DNA of 64,000 nucleotides from JAAXHB01 sp965214945 (GTDB taxonomy: Bacteria; Actinomycetota; Acidimicrobiia; Acidimicrobiales; Aldehydirespiratoraceae), in the NCBI GenBank assembly GCA_965214945.1, contig OZ244029.1:2294001-2358000 (forward strand). The letters run 5' to 3'. Each line of letters opens with the position of its first letter. Positions within the stretch are counted from its first letter, which is position 1. The position numbers and the translations under genes are program-made. This document shows positions 43,549-53,034 of the stretch, piece by piece. The notes under the pieces were generated by a model, which saw only the letters and a list, made by a program, of their open reading frames with translations, ran no database searches and was not told where the DNA came from.

Positions 43549-44835
43549 CTACCGGCCCGATACCCCGTTCAGCGATTCCACTGCCACAACCCGTGCCGTC
43601 ACCTCCGGCGGTGCCTCCGGCTGCACGAATCGCAGGCCCATCACGCCGTGGCTCCGTTCTCCGGAATCGACCCAGTTGCCGGTGTCGGGCTCTTCGGAGG
43701 CAACGACGATCCGCACTCGCCCGTCGTGCTCGCGGCACGCGGTGCGAGCGTCGACGTAGCCCACACCGCGGACGTAGTCGGCGAGATTCTCCATCCAATG
43801 GTTGCAGAGCTGGAAGTTCCAATGCTCGCAGCGGGGCTCGGCGAACTCCACCACCAGGGCCTCACCGGGCTGCAGACGCCAGTATCCGAACTCGAAGTGA
43901 CGGTCGTCGGGCGAGCCGCCGATGCGCTCGTACCATTCGCGGGTGAAGCTCAGCTCGTTCGGGCGGCTGAGCAGATCGCGGGTCCAGCCCGCGTAGTCGC
44001 TGAGGACGCCGAGCACGAGCTGGGCCGCCACCGCCAGACGGGTGGCCATGTCGTCTGGGTCGGGAGCAGCCGGCTGACGATGGTCGTCGAGACATCTCAC
44101 GGTCAGCGAGGGCCGCGCCTGAGCGCTTCGGTCTTCGTAGACAACGCGGCCCATCAGCTCGCGGGTCTGCTCGGTCATCGGGAACCACACCTCGTCGGGC
44201 CCGGGGTCATCCACCGACATCACGAAGTCGACTCGGCCGTCATCAGAGGCCAGCTCGGCCAGCACGAAGCTGTGGGGCGTGAGAGCCATGTTCGGGTTGA
44301 AGCGGTCGAGCAGGCTCTCGGCGCTCTCGCCGACGTCGAAGGCGCCGACATCGGCGGGTATGGGAGGGCTCCAGGAGGACAGGTGCGTGTAAGCGTCTCC
44401 GGCGTGGCCGGTGACCCGGTAGCGGTACCGGGGGTCGACGGGCAACACGATGTGATCCTGGTTTGGCGACTGCACAGCCTGGCCGCCGCGGCGCGGGGGC
44501 GGTATCAGCCGGATCGGACGAGGCTTGCGACCCGGAGTGCGGCGCTCGATGGCACGGGCTGAGGCCATCGTCATCATGCGTGTGAGGTAGCGAAACCCCT
44601 CTACCCGGTCTTGGGGGTCGCCGTCGGGCGTCTCGCGTATGACGATGCGGCCCGCGGCTTTCAGAGTGTCGCAGAAATCGTCCCAAGCCCGCCCGTTGAG
44701 CAGCCGCTCACGACGGCCGGCTGCCACTTGGGTGCGGACCGGGTCGGCTTGACCCGAATCACCGTATTGAGCCGGGCCGCGTTCACCCGGGCGTTCACCG
44801 GCGCCCGTCATCGGCGACGAGCATACTGAGCGCAT
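43549..44835 (-). CDS. DUF1214 domain protein (copy 2)
   Basis: The 428-residue protein is a paralogue of the one at 35477-36634. The C-terminal part has WNFQLCNHWMENLADYVRGV, GRVRIVVASEEPDTGNWVD and HGVMGLRFV. A ribosome site is not clear at 44835 or at the ATG 44811, so the start is uncertain; the first 40 residues are low in conservation. It lies downstream of the prolyl-peptidase gene on the same strand. Function unknown; possibly a lipid-associated family. Confidence 0.8.
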   Translation of the reverse strand: MRSVCSSPMTGAGERPGERGPAQYGDSGQADPVRTQVAAGRRERLLNGRAWDDFCDTLKAAGRIVIRETPDGDPQDRVEGFRYLTRMMTMASARAIERRTPGRKPRPIRLIPPPRRGGQAVQSPNQDHIVLPVDPRYRYRVTGHAGDAYTHLSSWSPPIPADVGAFDVGESAESLLDRFNPNMALTPHSFVLAELASDDGRVDFVMSVDDPGPDEVWFPMTEQTRELMGRVVYEDRSAQARPSLTVRCLDDHRQPAAPDPDDMATRLAVAAQLVLGVLSDYAGWTRDLLSRPNELSFTREWYERIGGSPDDRHFEFGYWRLQPGEALVVEFAEPRCEHWNFQLCNHWMENLADYVRGVGYVDARTACREHDGRVRIVVASEEPDTGNWVDSGERSHGVMGLRFVQPEAPPEVTARVVAVESLNGVSGR

Positions 44836-44848
44836 CGGGGCAGGCCCG

Positions 44849-44928
44849 GCTAACGCAAGCCGGCGCTGACCACAGCTGCGGTCTGCGCATACTTCAGCGC
44901 GTCAGCGAAAACCCAGCTAACGCAAGCC
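44849..44928. repeat. 13-bp repeat of the 3' end of the prolyl peptidase gene
   Basis: GCTAACGCAAGCC at 44916-44928 (stop and last codons, minus strand) recurs at 44849-44861, 67 bases downstream. Flanking bases show weaker similarity. It is short, so weaker on its own than the other cases. Confidence 0.55.
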
Positions 44929-47313
44929 CAGGGCCGATCGCAGGAATCGGAGCTGCACAAGCAGCAGATTCTCCGCCACCTGCTCCTGCGAGGTCATGTG
45001 GGTGACGCCGCTGAGGGGCAGCACCGTGTGGAGACGGCCCGCTTCGAGCAAAGCCTGCGACAGCCGCAGCGTGTGGGCTGACACCACATTGTCATCGGCG
45101 AGGCCGTGGATGAGCATCAGCGGCTGTCGCAGTCGTGGCGCAAGCCTGATCAGGTCGGTGCGCAGGTAGTTTGCCGGCGTTTCGTCGGGGTGGCCGAGAT
45201 AGCGCTCGGTGTAGTGGGTGTCGTACAGCCGCCAGTCGGTCACCGGCGCTCCGGCGATGGCGGCGCCGAAGACGTCGGGGCGGCGCAGCACAGCCAGCGC
45301 AGCCAGGTAGCCGCCGAACGACCAGCCCCGGATGGCCACCCTCGAGAGGTCGAGACGAGGCTCAAGGCGCGCCGCGGCATGCAGGCCTTCGATCTGGTCT
45401 TCGAGGACCGGTCCGGCAAGATCACCGCTGACGGCCCGTTCGAAGTCGGGGCCGCGCCCAGGGGTGCCACGGCCGTCGATGACCACCACGGCGAAGCCCT
45501 GGTCGGCGAACCATTGAGACGTGTGGTACTGCGCCTGGGCATGCAGCACCCGCTGGGCGTGTGGGCCGCCGTAGGGGTCGACCAACACGGGCAGCGGCTC
45601 GGCCGGGTGGGCGCGAGCGGCCATAACTATCGCCGTGGCGAGACGTTTAGGCCCAAGCGCAACGATCCGAACGTTCAGGTTAATCCCGGGGTCAGCCGCA
45701 TGAGAGGCGATCTGGTGAATGTTCCGGTTTTCGCGGCGCGCTTTGCGGGTTTCGGCTACACCGTTGTCGACACCGCCTGAGATGACACCCTGGCGGGCGT
45801 GACGAAGCGAACTCGGCGGCTCGCGAGCGGCTCCGGCTTTACCACCCAAGGTTGAGACGGCGCGGCCGCCTATGGAGTGCACCGTGCAGCGCAGGCCGGG
45901 CCTGTTCATGGACTGTCGGGTGATCACAGCGGTGGAACCGCCCGCGGCCGCGCTGTTCACTCCCCTGCCGACGGTCAGCCATTCGATGGCGCCGTCCCAG
46001 CCGATGCTTGCCACGTTGACATCGGTTGGATCAACCGATGCGGTCACGATCGCGCCTGCCTCATCGGCGTGCTCCACACGCCGGACTTGCACGTGGTCGG
46101 GTGTGATCGCCTGACCGTCCGCACACAGTCTGCGGGCCGGGCCGCGGTCTTCAACCGTGACAAGCCGGCCGCCTGCGAGCCGGGGCACGCCCGGCACCAG
46201 CTCCACCCAGGCGTCGTCGCTGACCTGGTAACGCGTCGAGCAGACGCCCGTGTCGGGGTCGGCGTCGAGCACAGCCAGCTTGCGCTGATCCCGGGTTTGC
46301 ACGGTCAGCAGCAGGCCTTCGGCGCTCCAGTCCACTGCGGCCAGGTACTCCCAGCCATCGGCATCCCAGGCCACGTCCACCCGGCGGGGCTCAACACCCA
46401 CCCGGCGGGGCTCAACACCCGGCTTCTCGTTCTTCTCCGACGTCATCGCCGGACACGCAAGATGCTCAACACCGCAGAGGCTGGGCTCGGCTCGCAGCGT
46501 TTCGACAAGGCCCAAATCTGAGACGTCGAAGACGGCCAGGCCGACGACGGCGTTGGCCGTGCCAGCCGCCGGGTAACGAACCTCCGACGGCGCAGCTTCG
46601 GGCTCGGCCGGTGCTGAGATCCACCACCGCTTCACAGGCGCCGCGTCCACCCGCGCGGCCAGAAGCCGCCGGCCCTGGGGCGACCACCAGTGGCCACGGG
46701 TGCGGCCCATCTCTTCAGCCGCAACGAACTCGGCCAGACCCCAGGTGACAGCGTCTGTATCTCTCGACTCCGCAATCACCTCGCAGTCTGGGCCGTCTCC
46801 GGTTATGCGCAGCGCCGAACCGCACACGTAAGCCACCCGCCGGCAGTCCGGCGCGAGGCGAGGATCGAAGGCGCCGGGCCGAGCAGCCAGCACAACCGCC
46901 TCGCCCGTGCCCAGATCGACCCGCCACAACGTTCCGGCCAATGCGAAGACGGCGGTGGTGAGCCGCGGGTCGGCGTCGTAAGACACGATGCCGGACCCCG
47001 ATTCGCGGACTCGCTCCCGTCGAGCCCTTTCCGCGGCCGGAAGAGCGTCCTCAGCCGAGCCGCGGCCGCTGCTGGCACGGCCGTCGGCATCTAACCGACG
47101 GGGATCGGCCGCAAGCCGCTCAACGCCGGAGGCCACATCGAGCACCCACAACGCGTTGACAGGATCTTCGGGCCCCGACGAGCGAAGGAAAGCCACGCGG
47201 CTGCCGTCATCTGACACCCGGATGTTCCGGGGCGCGCCCAGCGTGAACCGGCGAGTGCGGGCCTGTCGACGCGGGAAGGAGTCAACGCCCGTCACACCGC
47301 GAATGTAGGTCAT
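44917..47313 (-). CDS. S9 family (dipeptidyl-peptidase IV-like) serine peptidase
   Basis: The protein has 798 residues. An N-terminal beta-propeller contains AEFVAAEEMGR (about 192-202), the paired Glu of DPP IV that binds the substrate amino terminus. The C-terminal alpha/beta hydrolase has the nucleophile GWSFGG near 670, Asp in GLADDN near 752, and His in GVTHM near 775. It would release X-Pro or similar dipeptides. No signal peptide is visible, so it is likely cytoplasmic. Residues 300-320 contain GVEPRRV twice, from a perfect 21-bp repeat. A 50-residue low-complexity insertion before the hydrolase domain is unusual. The gene follows the enoyl-CoA hydratase by 40 bases. Confidence 0.9.
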   Translation of the reverse strand: MTYIRGVTGVDSFPRRQARTRRFTLGAPRNIRVSDDGSRVAFLRSSGPEDPVNALWVLDVASGVERLAADPRRLDADGRASSGRGSAEDALPAAERARRERVRESGSGIVSYDADPRLTTAVFALAGTLWRVDLGTGEAVVLAARPGAFDPRLAPDCRRVAYVCGSALRITGDGPDCEVIAESRDTDAVTWGLAEFVAAEEMGRTRGHWWSPQGRRLLAARVDAAPVKRWWISAPAEPEAAPSEVRYPAAGTANAVVGLAVFDVSDLGLVETLRAEPSLCGVEHLACPAMTSEKNEKPGVEPRRVGVEPRRVDVAWDADGWEYLAAVDWSAEGLLLTVQTRDQRKLAVLDADPDTGVCSTRYQVSDDAWVELVPGVPRLAGGRLVTVEDRGPARRLCADGQAITPDHVQVRRVEHADEAGAIVTASVDPTDVNVASIGWDGAIEWLTVGRGVNSAAAGGSTAVITRQSMNRPGLRCTVHSIGGRAVSTLGGKAGAAREPPSSLRHARQGVISGGVDNGVAETRKARRENRNIHQIASHAADPGINLNVRIVALGPKRLATAIVMAARAHPAEPLPVLVDPYGGPHAQRVLHAQAQYHTSQWFADQGFAVVVIDGRGTPGRGPDFERAVSGDLAGPVLEDQIEGLHAAARLEPRLDLSRVAIRGWSFGGYLAALAVLRRPDVFGAAIAGAPVTDWRLYDTHYTERYLGHPDETPANYLRTDLIRLAPRLRQPLMLIHGLADDNVVSAHTLRLSQALLEAGRLHTVLPLSGVTHMTSQEQVAENLLLVQLRFLRSALGLR
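46377..46418. repeat. 21-bp perfect tandem repeat in the prolyl peptidase gene
   Basis: CCACCCGGCGGGGCTCAACA and one further base, at 46377-46397 and 46398-46418. It encodes GVEPRRV twice. Confidence 0.9.
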
Positions 47314-47353
47314 GGCCTGCCCGGCCCGCCGATGGGCGGTCGGCGGCGTAGCG

Positions 47354-48166
47354 TCAGCGGGCTTTGAAGATGGGGGCGCGCTTTTCGGCGAAGGCTCTCA
47401 TCGCCTCAGCTGTGTCGTCGGTGTGAAAGTTCACGGCTTGGCCGAGCGACTCGGCCTCAAGCGCCTGGAACAGCGAGATCGCGCTGGCGTTGTTTAGGCA
47501 GCGCTTGCTGATGGACAGCGCGACGGTAGGACCCGCCGCGATCTGCGCCGCGATCTCCGCGACGGAACTGTCAAGGGCGTCAGCGGACACCACCTCGTTG
47601 ACTATGCCGAGCGCCGCGGCGCGTTCTGCTCCGATGATCTCACCGGTGAAGGCCAGGCGTTTCGCTTCGTGCAGGCCGATCCGCTTCGGCAGGAGCCACG
47701 AGGTGCCGAAGTCGAGGCTCAGGCCCCGCCGTGCGAAGATCAGCGAGAAGCGCGAACGCTGCGAGCACCAGATCATGTCGGCGGCAAGGGCTAGGCCGAG
47801 CCCGGCGCCCACGGCCACGCCGTCGACCTTGGCGATCACCGGCTTGGGGCAGTCGTGCACCGCCATGACCGCGTCGGCGATGTCGCGCATCGAGTCGACC
47901 CCCCGCCTTCGCTGAGCCGAGCCGTCACTGCCCTCGCGGTCTCCGCTGATCACGTCGGCGCCGGCGCAGAAGTCGCCCCCAGCGCCGGTGAGCACCACCG
48001 CGCGGGTCTCTGATGCTGATATCTCGTCGAACGCCGTCCTGATTGCGGCCCACATCACCGGCGTGCAGGCATTCTTCCGATGTGGCCGATCAACAGTGAC
48101 GGTGGCTATCTCGGCGCCGGAGGGCTGTTTATCGAACGTGACGACGATGTGCTGTGACCGGGTCAA
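47354..48166 (-). CDS. Enoyl-CoA hydratase/isomerase family protein (1)
   Basis: The protein has 270 residues from TTG at 48166; CAGGAG six bases upstream supports this start. Crotonase features: VTVDRPHRKNACTPVM near residue 25, oxyanion segment GAGGDFCAGADV near 62-73, and KVDGVAVGAGLGLALAADM near 115. A Glu-rich catalytic loop is not obvious, so the exact reaction (hydratase, isomerase or hydrolase) is open. It sits between the EssC gene and the peptidase gene on the same strand. Confidence 0.9.
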   Translation of the reverse strand: MTRSQHIVVTFDKQPSGAEIATVTVDRPHRKNACTPVMWAAIRTAFDEISASETRAVVLTGAGGDFCAGADVISGDREGSDGSAQRRRGVDSMRDIADAVMAVHDCPKPVIAKVDGVAVGAGLGLALAADMIWCSQRSRFSLIFARRGLSLDFGTSWLLPKRIGLHEAKRLAFTGEIIGAERAAALGIVNEVVSADALDSSVAEIAAQIAAGPTVALSISKRCLNNASAISLFQALEAESLGQAVNFHTDDTAEAMRAFAEKRAPIFKAR

Positions 48167-48256
48167 TGCTGCTCCTGTGAGAGTGGGCCGCTCAGCGGGG
48201 CCGCCAACGGCTGCCGAGCGGATCGTGGCCCCAGTATTGCGAAGCTCGCCCGAAGT

Positions 48257-48362
48257 CAGGCGTCACGGCTCAAAAAGCGCCACCTTGCAGCGGGTAACCG
48301 CCGTCAGCAACTAGATCGACTTCGGCGGCAGGCGTCACGGCTCCAAAAGCGCTACCTGGCAG
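48257..48362. repeat. 34-bp duplication of the 3' end of the EssC gene
   Basis: Gene copy 48329-48362 (last nine codons, stop and six bases) recurs at 48257-48290 with three mismatches, 72 bases downstream on the minus strand. The gap 48167-48334 has no gene. Confidence 0.85.
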
Positions 48363-51300
48363 AGTTCCGCGGCGCCGTTCTCGACGATCAGGGCCAGACC
48401 CGGGCGGGGCGCCAGCCCAAGGCGAGGCGGCAGGGCCACGCCCAGCAGGTCGCCGTCAAGGGGCCCGGGGCGCAGCAGCAGACCGGTGCGACACGAGCGC
48501 ATCTCCGCCAGCCAGTGGCCATACGACGAGCGCACCCGCTCAGCCGTCGCCGAGGCCACCACGTGCAAACGCGAGCCGCGGTCCGAGACGACTCCGGCCA
48601 GGGCACCGTCGGGGCTGTCACGCACCATGTCGGCGTCGTCGATCAGGGCTACGCACCGGGAATTCCCGTCCTGCGGGCCGGCCGCGTCGAGCTGCTCGGC
48701 GGTGATCGGGGCAACGCCGAGCAGGGCCGCGAGATCGCTTGAGGGGCGGTCGGACACCACCAGCATGCTCGCTCCGGCCCGGCGGGCCGCGAGGCCGATC
48801 GCCGCGAGGGCGGATGTTCGGCCCGTGCGCGGCGGGCCGAGAACCATCGCGTGTTCGCCGTCGTGCAACGCGAACCCGATCGGCCTCAGCCTGAGATCGC
48901 ACATAGCGAAACGCAGCCGGATGCGGCGGTCCTCGAGCGTGCCACCGACACCGAGCACGCCGGCTGGAACCACCGAGGGCAGCACACCAATGCTCATCGG
49001 CCCTCCCGAGGGGGCATCGGGAGGGCCTGCGGCCTGGTCATCGCGGCCACAGAGGCCTCCTGCGGCAGAGGCCACCGCTGCGGCGGCATCTGAGAAGGCT
49101 CCGGCGGGCGGCCGTCCGACTTGAAGCTCTTTGCGGTCGTCGGCTCTGATCGCCCGGCCCGGACGAAGCCCGGCGGTGTCGGTTCGCAGCCCGAATCTCA
49201 GCGCATCGTCTGTACCTGCGGTGGCGTGCACAAGCACTACGCCAGCTGAGGCGGCCAGCTCCGGAGGAAGCTCAGCGGCGCGGCCTGCGCTCACGACGCA
49301 GGTCACGGCGGCTGCGGGCCCGTCGCCCCAGATGCGCCTCAAGCGCTCGTGAGGCTCGGGATCTCGAACCGGGTCGTGCGATCTTGCAAGGCCGGACAGC
49401 TTGTCGATCACCAGCACGATCTGCGGCCGGGCCGCCCGCTCCGGACCGCCGTTGCTGCCTTCACGCGACGCCCGCCGTTCTACGATCTTCTCGTCCAGCA
49501 AACGAAGCAGCCTTCGCCTTCGCTCTGAGTCGGCAGCAGTCACTATCGAGCCTGTGTGCGGCAGCCCCTCCAAGGCCTCCAGCAGTCCGCCGTCGAAGTC
49601 GATGCCATAAACGTGCAGATCGTGAGGCGGCATCGTCCGGCACAGTTCCAATGTGACGGACGCCAACGTGGTGGACGTGCCCGAGCCAGGCCTGCCGATG
49701 ACCAACAGATGGCCGTCATCGGGCCTCCAGCCCCACGTGAACTGGCGCTGCCGCGCCGGATCGTCCACCAGCCACGCCGCGCGGCTGCCCGGCTCTGCGC
49801 CCTCCGCGAGCGAGTCGAAGCTGATGTCGTCGGGCAGCGGCGCCGGCCACGGCGACCCCGGCACGCGGCAGCGCAATCGCTTGTGGGCCTCCCTAGCCGC
49901 TTCGACCGCGGCGTCGAGATCGCTGCGGCAGTCCTCAGGCAACACGCTCGCAGCGGAGGGCGGACTGTCGCTGTCGGACGCGTCGGACACAGCGCTGATT
50001 CGCAGTCCCGACGAAGCCGGCGGTGTGGTGCCGGTGACCAGTGCCGCCTGAAACGCTGTCAGCTCGCCCGGCCCGAAGCGGGCCAGGGCCCGGCCCGGCC
50101 GCTGACGCGGTATCGCCGCAGCGTCGAGAGACCCGATCACGTCGTTCGAGTCGTGCTTATCGGTGACCCGCAGCGCGATCCGGCACGAAGTGTTGGCTCT
50201 GATGTCCTCGGTCACCACGCCCGCCGGTCGCTGAGTTGCCAGCAGCATGTGAACTCCCAGACTGCGGCCGCGCTGCGCGATCCCCACCAGAGCATCCAGA
50301 AAGTCCGGAAGCTCCGCGGCGAGCGTGGCGAACTCGTCCACCGCGACCACCAGCCGAGGCAGAGGCTCAGCGCCGCCCACGCCGGGATCGGCCCCGCCGC
50401 GGTTGAGAGCACGGAACGCTGCCAGATCGTCTGCGCCAACGGCTCGCAGCCGCTGCTCACGGCGGCGCAGCTCGGCTTCCAGGCACACCATGGCCCGCTC
50501 CGCCAGGCGGTCGTCGAGGTCGGTGACCATTCCCACCACATGAGGCAGATCCGCGCAACGGTCGAATGCGGCGCCGCCCTTGTAGTCGATGAGCACAAAG
50601 GCCAAGTGCTCGGGATCGGACGACAGGGCCAGCCCCGCAACCAGCGAGCGCAGCAGCTCCGACTTGCCTGAGCCGGTGGTTCCGCCGACCAGCAGATGAG
50701 GTCCGTCCGCCACCAGGTCGATGACCACTGGCCCGGCGCCGTCCACGCCGATGGGCGCTGCCAGCTCAGGAGTTCCGCGGGTGGCCGCCCAGCGTTTCGA
50801 AACGGACTCCGGGGTGATCTTTCCGCCGAGCAGATCGACCAGCGACACCGACGACGGCAGGCCGGCATTGCCGACACCCAGCTCGGGGTCGTCGAGCCGA
50901 GCCAGATGCGCTGCCGCTTCAAGGGCCGTGTTCGCGGTCACGCCCCACGCGATCAGCGGTTCGAGCACCGCAGAGTTGAGCGGGTCGACCAGCCGCAGGC
51001 CGCCCGACGTGTCGGTCACCTCCACAATCGTCGTGCACGCGGCGGGCAGGTCGTCGGTGTCGTCTGTGACGACAATCGCGGCGGTGCGCTCGTTGTTCAA
51101 CAGCACTCGGGCAGGTGCGCCCCGGCCGGTGAGCGCGTCGGGTCCGTCGATCAGCAGCAGCGTCGCCCGTGCGGACGGGTCCGCCATTACAGCCTCGACT
51201 GCCGCCGACATGTCAGACGCGCCGGTCGCCACGAGCTCGCCGTGGCCTCTTCCGGGATCGGCAGTGTGCGGCAGCCAGCGCATCCACCCCCAGTCGCCGT

Positions 51301-52927
51301 CGAGGCCCGGCGCCAGAGCCACCGCCACCAGATCGGCTGGGCCGTGCAGCACCGCTGCCTGCAGCACCAGCCCCCGGGCCACGGCACGGCACGCTGCCGG
51401 AGGGCCCACAATGCCGATTACCTCTCCTGGTTTTGCGGATACGGCCACCGGAATGTCTTTCAGCGGCGCCATGGCCTCAACCGCCGCGACCGCATCAGGT
51501 GCCGCGGCGACGCCGGCCGCTCCCGTGGCGGCTGATCTCGTGCCAGGCTCCACTACTTCGAGCGGAGGAGCAAAGGCCACCTCACCGGTACCGATGCCCA
51601 AATTCAGGGCATCCGGGTCGGTGAGCCTGCGCTCCCAGAGGCGCACCGACGGAGCGCAGGCTCTGCGAACTATCTCCGCCAAGTCAGGCACAAGCGCCAC
51701 CCTGCGCCGGCGCTCGGCTGCTCGCGCCGCCGGAAGCGACGCCCGCAGCCGTCTGACCTGCTCAGACACGTCTCCGCAGGCTCTGCGGTGCGACTTGGCC
51801 GCACGTCTTCGGCGCTCCAGCCAAGTTCCGATGGTCAACAGCGGGCCGAGAACAGCGAACACCGCCATGAACGGGCTCCACACGATCGCCAGAATGAGCC
51901 CTGCCACCACCGGTAGCACTATCCCCGCCCAGGAGAGCGGCTCGGGGTCGCCCTGCGCCGGAGGCTCTGAGGGCATGCGAAGCGCCGCAGGCGCAATCGG
52001 CGCCCGACGGCGGGGCGGACGATTGAACGGGACGCGGCCGGCCGCGGCGCCAAGCCCTGAACTCACCGCGGCCGGCACGTCATCCACCGCCCGGCGCAAC
52101 TCCACCACGGTGGCGCCGAGACGCACGGGCGCGCCGGCGGGCAGAAGCGACCGCCCGGCGACGGCTCGGCCCGCTACGGCGATGCCGTTGCGGGCGCCGA
52201 GATCGCAAATTGTCAGGCGTCCGCCGGGCTCGGCCTCCACGACTGCATGGCGCCGGGACACCGCTGGGTCGTCGAGCACGACATGGCAGCCGGCGTCTCG
52301 GCCGATCATGCAGCGCGACAGTGGAGCTGGCAGCGCGTAGCCGACGCCGGAGCGGAGACCGCCGGTTACGGCAAGCATCAGCGGCGCGGCTCGAGCGTCC
52401 CGCGCCCTCTGCGGGCGCAGGCGGCACCACACGGCGTCGCCGCTCGACGCGTCGCCGCTCGGTGGCTTGGCGCGAACCTCCACCAGAGAGCCCTCCCACA
52501 GGGTTACCGACGACAGCCGCGTGCCTGGGGTATGCCAACGCCCGTCGATGACCAACCCCGCCGGGTTGCCGCCGGACTCAGCATCGTGATCATCTGAAGC
52601 GGCTAGGCCGGACTCAGTGCCGTCGTTATCTGAGGTCTCTGACCCCGCTAAGGCATCTGGGCTTGTATCTCCGGCCCGAATCTGCGCCGTGTTTGCCAGG
52701 TCGTCTGAGATCTCCGGCCCCGCCAAGGTGTCTGGGCTTGTATCTCCGGCCCGAATCTGCGCCGTGTTTGCCAGGTCGTCTGAGATCTCCGGCCCCGCCA
52801 AGGTGTCTGGGAACTCGGGCTTTGCGCCGTTCAGCGCTGCGGCAAGGTCGCCAACCGTGAAGCGGTGGAACCCGTCACCGAGCTCCACAACCCGCTGCAC
52901 ACCGTTGCGCAGATGCCGAAGCAGCAT
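48335..52927 (-). CDS. essC: Type VII secretion FtsK/SpoIIIE ATPase with FHA domain (EssC/EccC-like)
   Basis: The protein has 1530 residues. Residues 1-125 are low-complexity with a duplicated 25-residue unit. An FHA domain (IGRDAGCHVVLDDPAVSRRH) spans about 205-275, two membrane helices lie at about 335-370, and three FtsK-like ATPase domains follow. The first is intact: Walker A GGTTGSGKSE near 748 and Walker B VVAVDE near 862. The second has GRPGSGTST near 1078 with Thr replacing the Lys, and the third GPPRTGRTS near 1390 with Arg, so both are probably structural. This matches EssC of Firmicutes or EccC of ESX, which export WXG100 proteins. A WXG100 gene lies immediately upstream. Confidence 0.92.
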   Translation of the reverse strand: MLLRHLRNGVQRVVELGDGFHRFTVGDLAAALNGAKPEFPDTLAGPEISDDLANTAQIRAGDTSPDTLAGPEISDDLANTAQIRAGDTSPDALAGSETSDNDGTESGLAASDDHDAESGGNPAGLVIDGRWHTPGTRLSSVTLWEGSLVEVRAKPPSGDASSGDAVWCRLRPQRARDARAAPLMLAVTGGLRSGVGYALPAPLSRCMIGRDAGCHVVLDDPAVSRRHAVVEAEPGGRLTICDLGARNGIAVAGRAVAGRSLLPAGAPVRLGATVVELRRAVDDVPAAVSSGLGAAAGRVPFNRPPRRRAPIAPAALRMPSEPPAQGDPEPLSWAGIVLPVVAGLILAIVWSPFMAVFAVLGPLLTIGTWLERRRRAAKSHRRACGDVSEQVRRLRASLPAARAAERRRRVALVPDLAEIVRRACAPSVRLWERRLTDPDALNLGIGTGEVAFAPPLEVVEPGTRSAATGAAGVAAAPDAVAAVEAMAPLKDIPVAVSAKPGEVIGIVGPPAACRAVARGLVLQAAVLHGPADLVAVALAPGLDGDWGWMRWLPHTADPGRGHGELVATGASDMSAAVEAVMADPSARATLLLIDGPDALTGRGAPARVLLNNERTAAIVVTDDTDDLPAACTTIVEVTDTSGGLRLVDPLNSAVLEPLIAWGVTANTALEAAAHLARLDDPELGVGNAGLPSSVSLVDLLGGKITPESVSKRWAATRGTPELAAPIGVDGAGPVVIDLVADGPHLLVGGTTGSGKSELLRSLVAGLALSSDPEHLAFVLIDYKGGAAFDRCADLPHVVGMVTDLDDRLAERAMVCLEAELRRREQRLRAVGADDLAAFRALNRGGADPGVGGAEPLPRLVVAVDEFATLAAELPDFLDALVGIAQRGRSLGVHMLLATQRPAGVVTEDIRANTSCRIALRVTDKHDSNDVIGSLDAAAIPRQRPGRALARFGPGELTAFQAALVTGTTPPASSGLRISAVSDASDSDSPPSAASVLPEDCRSDLDAAVEAAREAHKRLRCRVPGSPWPAPLPDDISFDSLAEGAEPGSRAAWLVDDPARQRQFTWGWRPDDGHLLVIGRPGSGTSTTLASVTLELCRTMPPHDLHVYGIDFDGGLLEALEGLPHTGSIVTAADSERRRRLLRLLDEKIVERRASREGSNGGPERAARPQIVLVIDKLSGLARSHDPVRDPEPHERLRRIWGDGPAAAVTCVVSAGRAAELPPELAASAGVVLVHATAGTDDALRFGLRTDTAGLRPGRAIRADDRKELQVGRPPAGAFSDAAAAVASAAGGLCGRDDQAAGPPDAPSGGPMSIGVLPSVVPAGVLGVGGTLEDRRIRLRFAMCDLRLRPIGFALHDGEHAMVLGPPRTGRTSALAAIGLAARRAGASMLVVSDRPSSDLAALLGVAPITAEQLDAAGPQDGNSRCVALIDDADMVRDSPDGALAGVVSDRGSRLHVVASATAERVRSSYGHWLAEMRSCRTGLLLRPGPLDGDLLGVALPPRLGLAPRPGLALIVENGAAELCQVALLEP
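52656..52805. repeat. 75-bp perfect tandem duplication in the EssC N-terminus
   Basis: Copies 52656-52730 and 52731-52805 appear identical base for base. They encode two 25-residue units starting PDTLAGPEISDD. A degenerate third copy of about 29 bp lies at 52627-52655. Confidence 0.92.
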
Positions 52928-53034
52928 GTCCCCCGCCTGCCCGCCTGGTCAGCCAGCGCTTCGGGCGCGCGCTGCCGGACTTCGGGGCGGGGCCGACGGT
53001 GTGGCCTGCGGACGCGGCGGCGAACTTCGTCTAC

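Noticed and set aside
50721..52340. 539-aa ORF antisense to essC
   Set aside because: Ser/Ala/Thr-rich shadow frame without family features.
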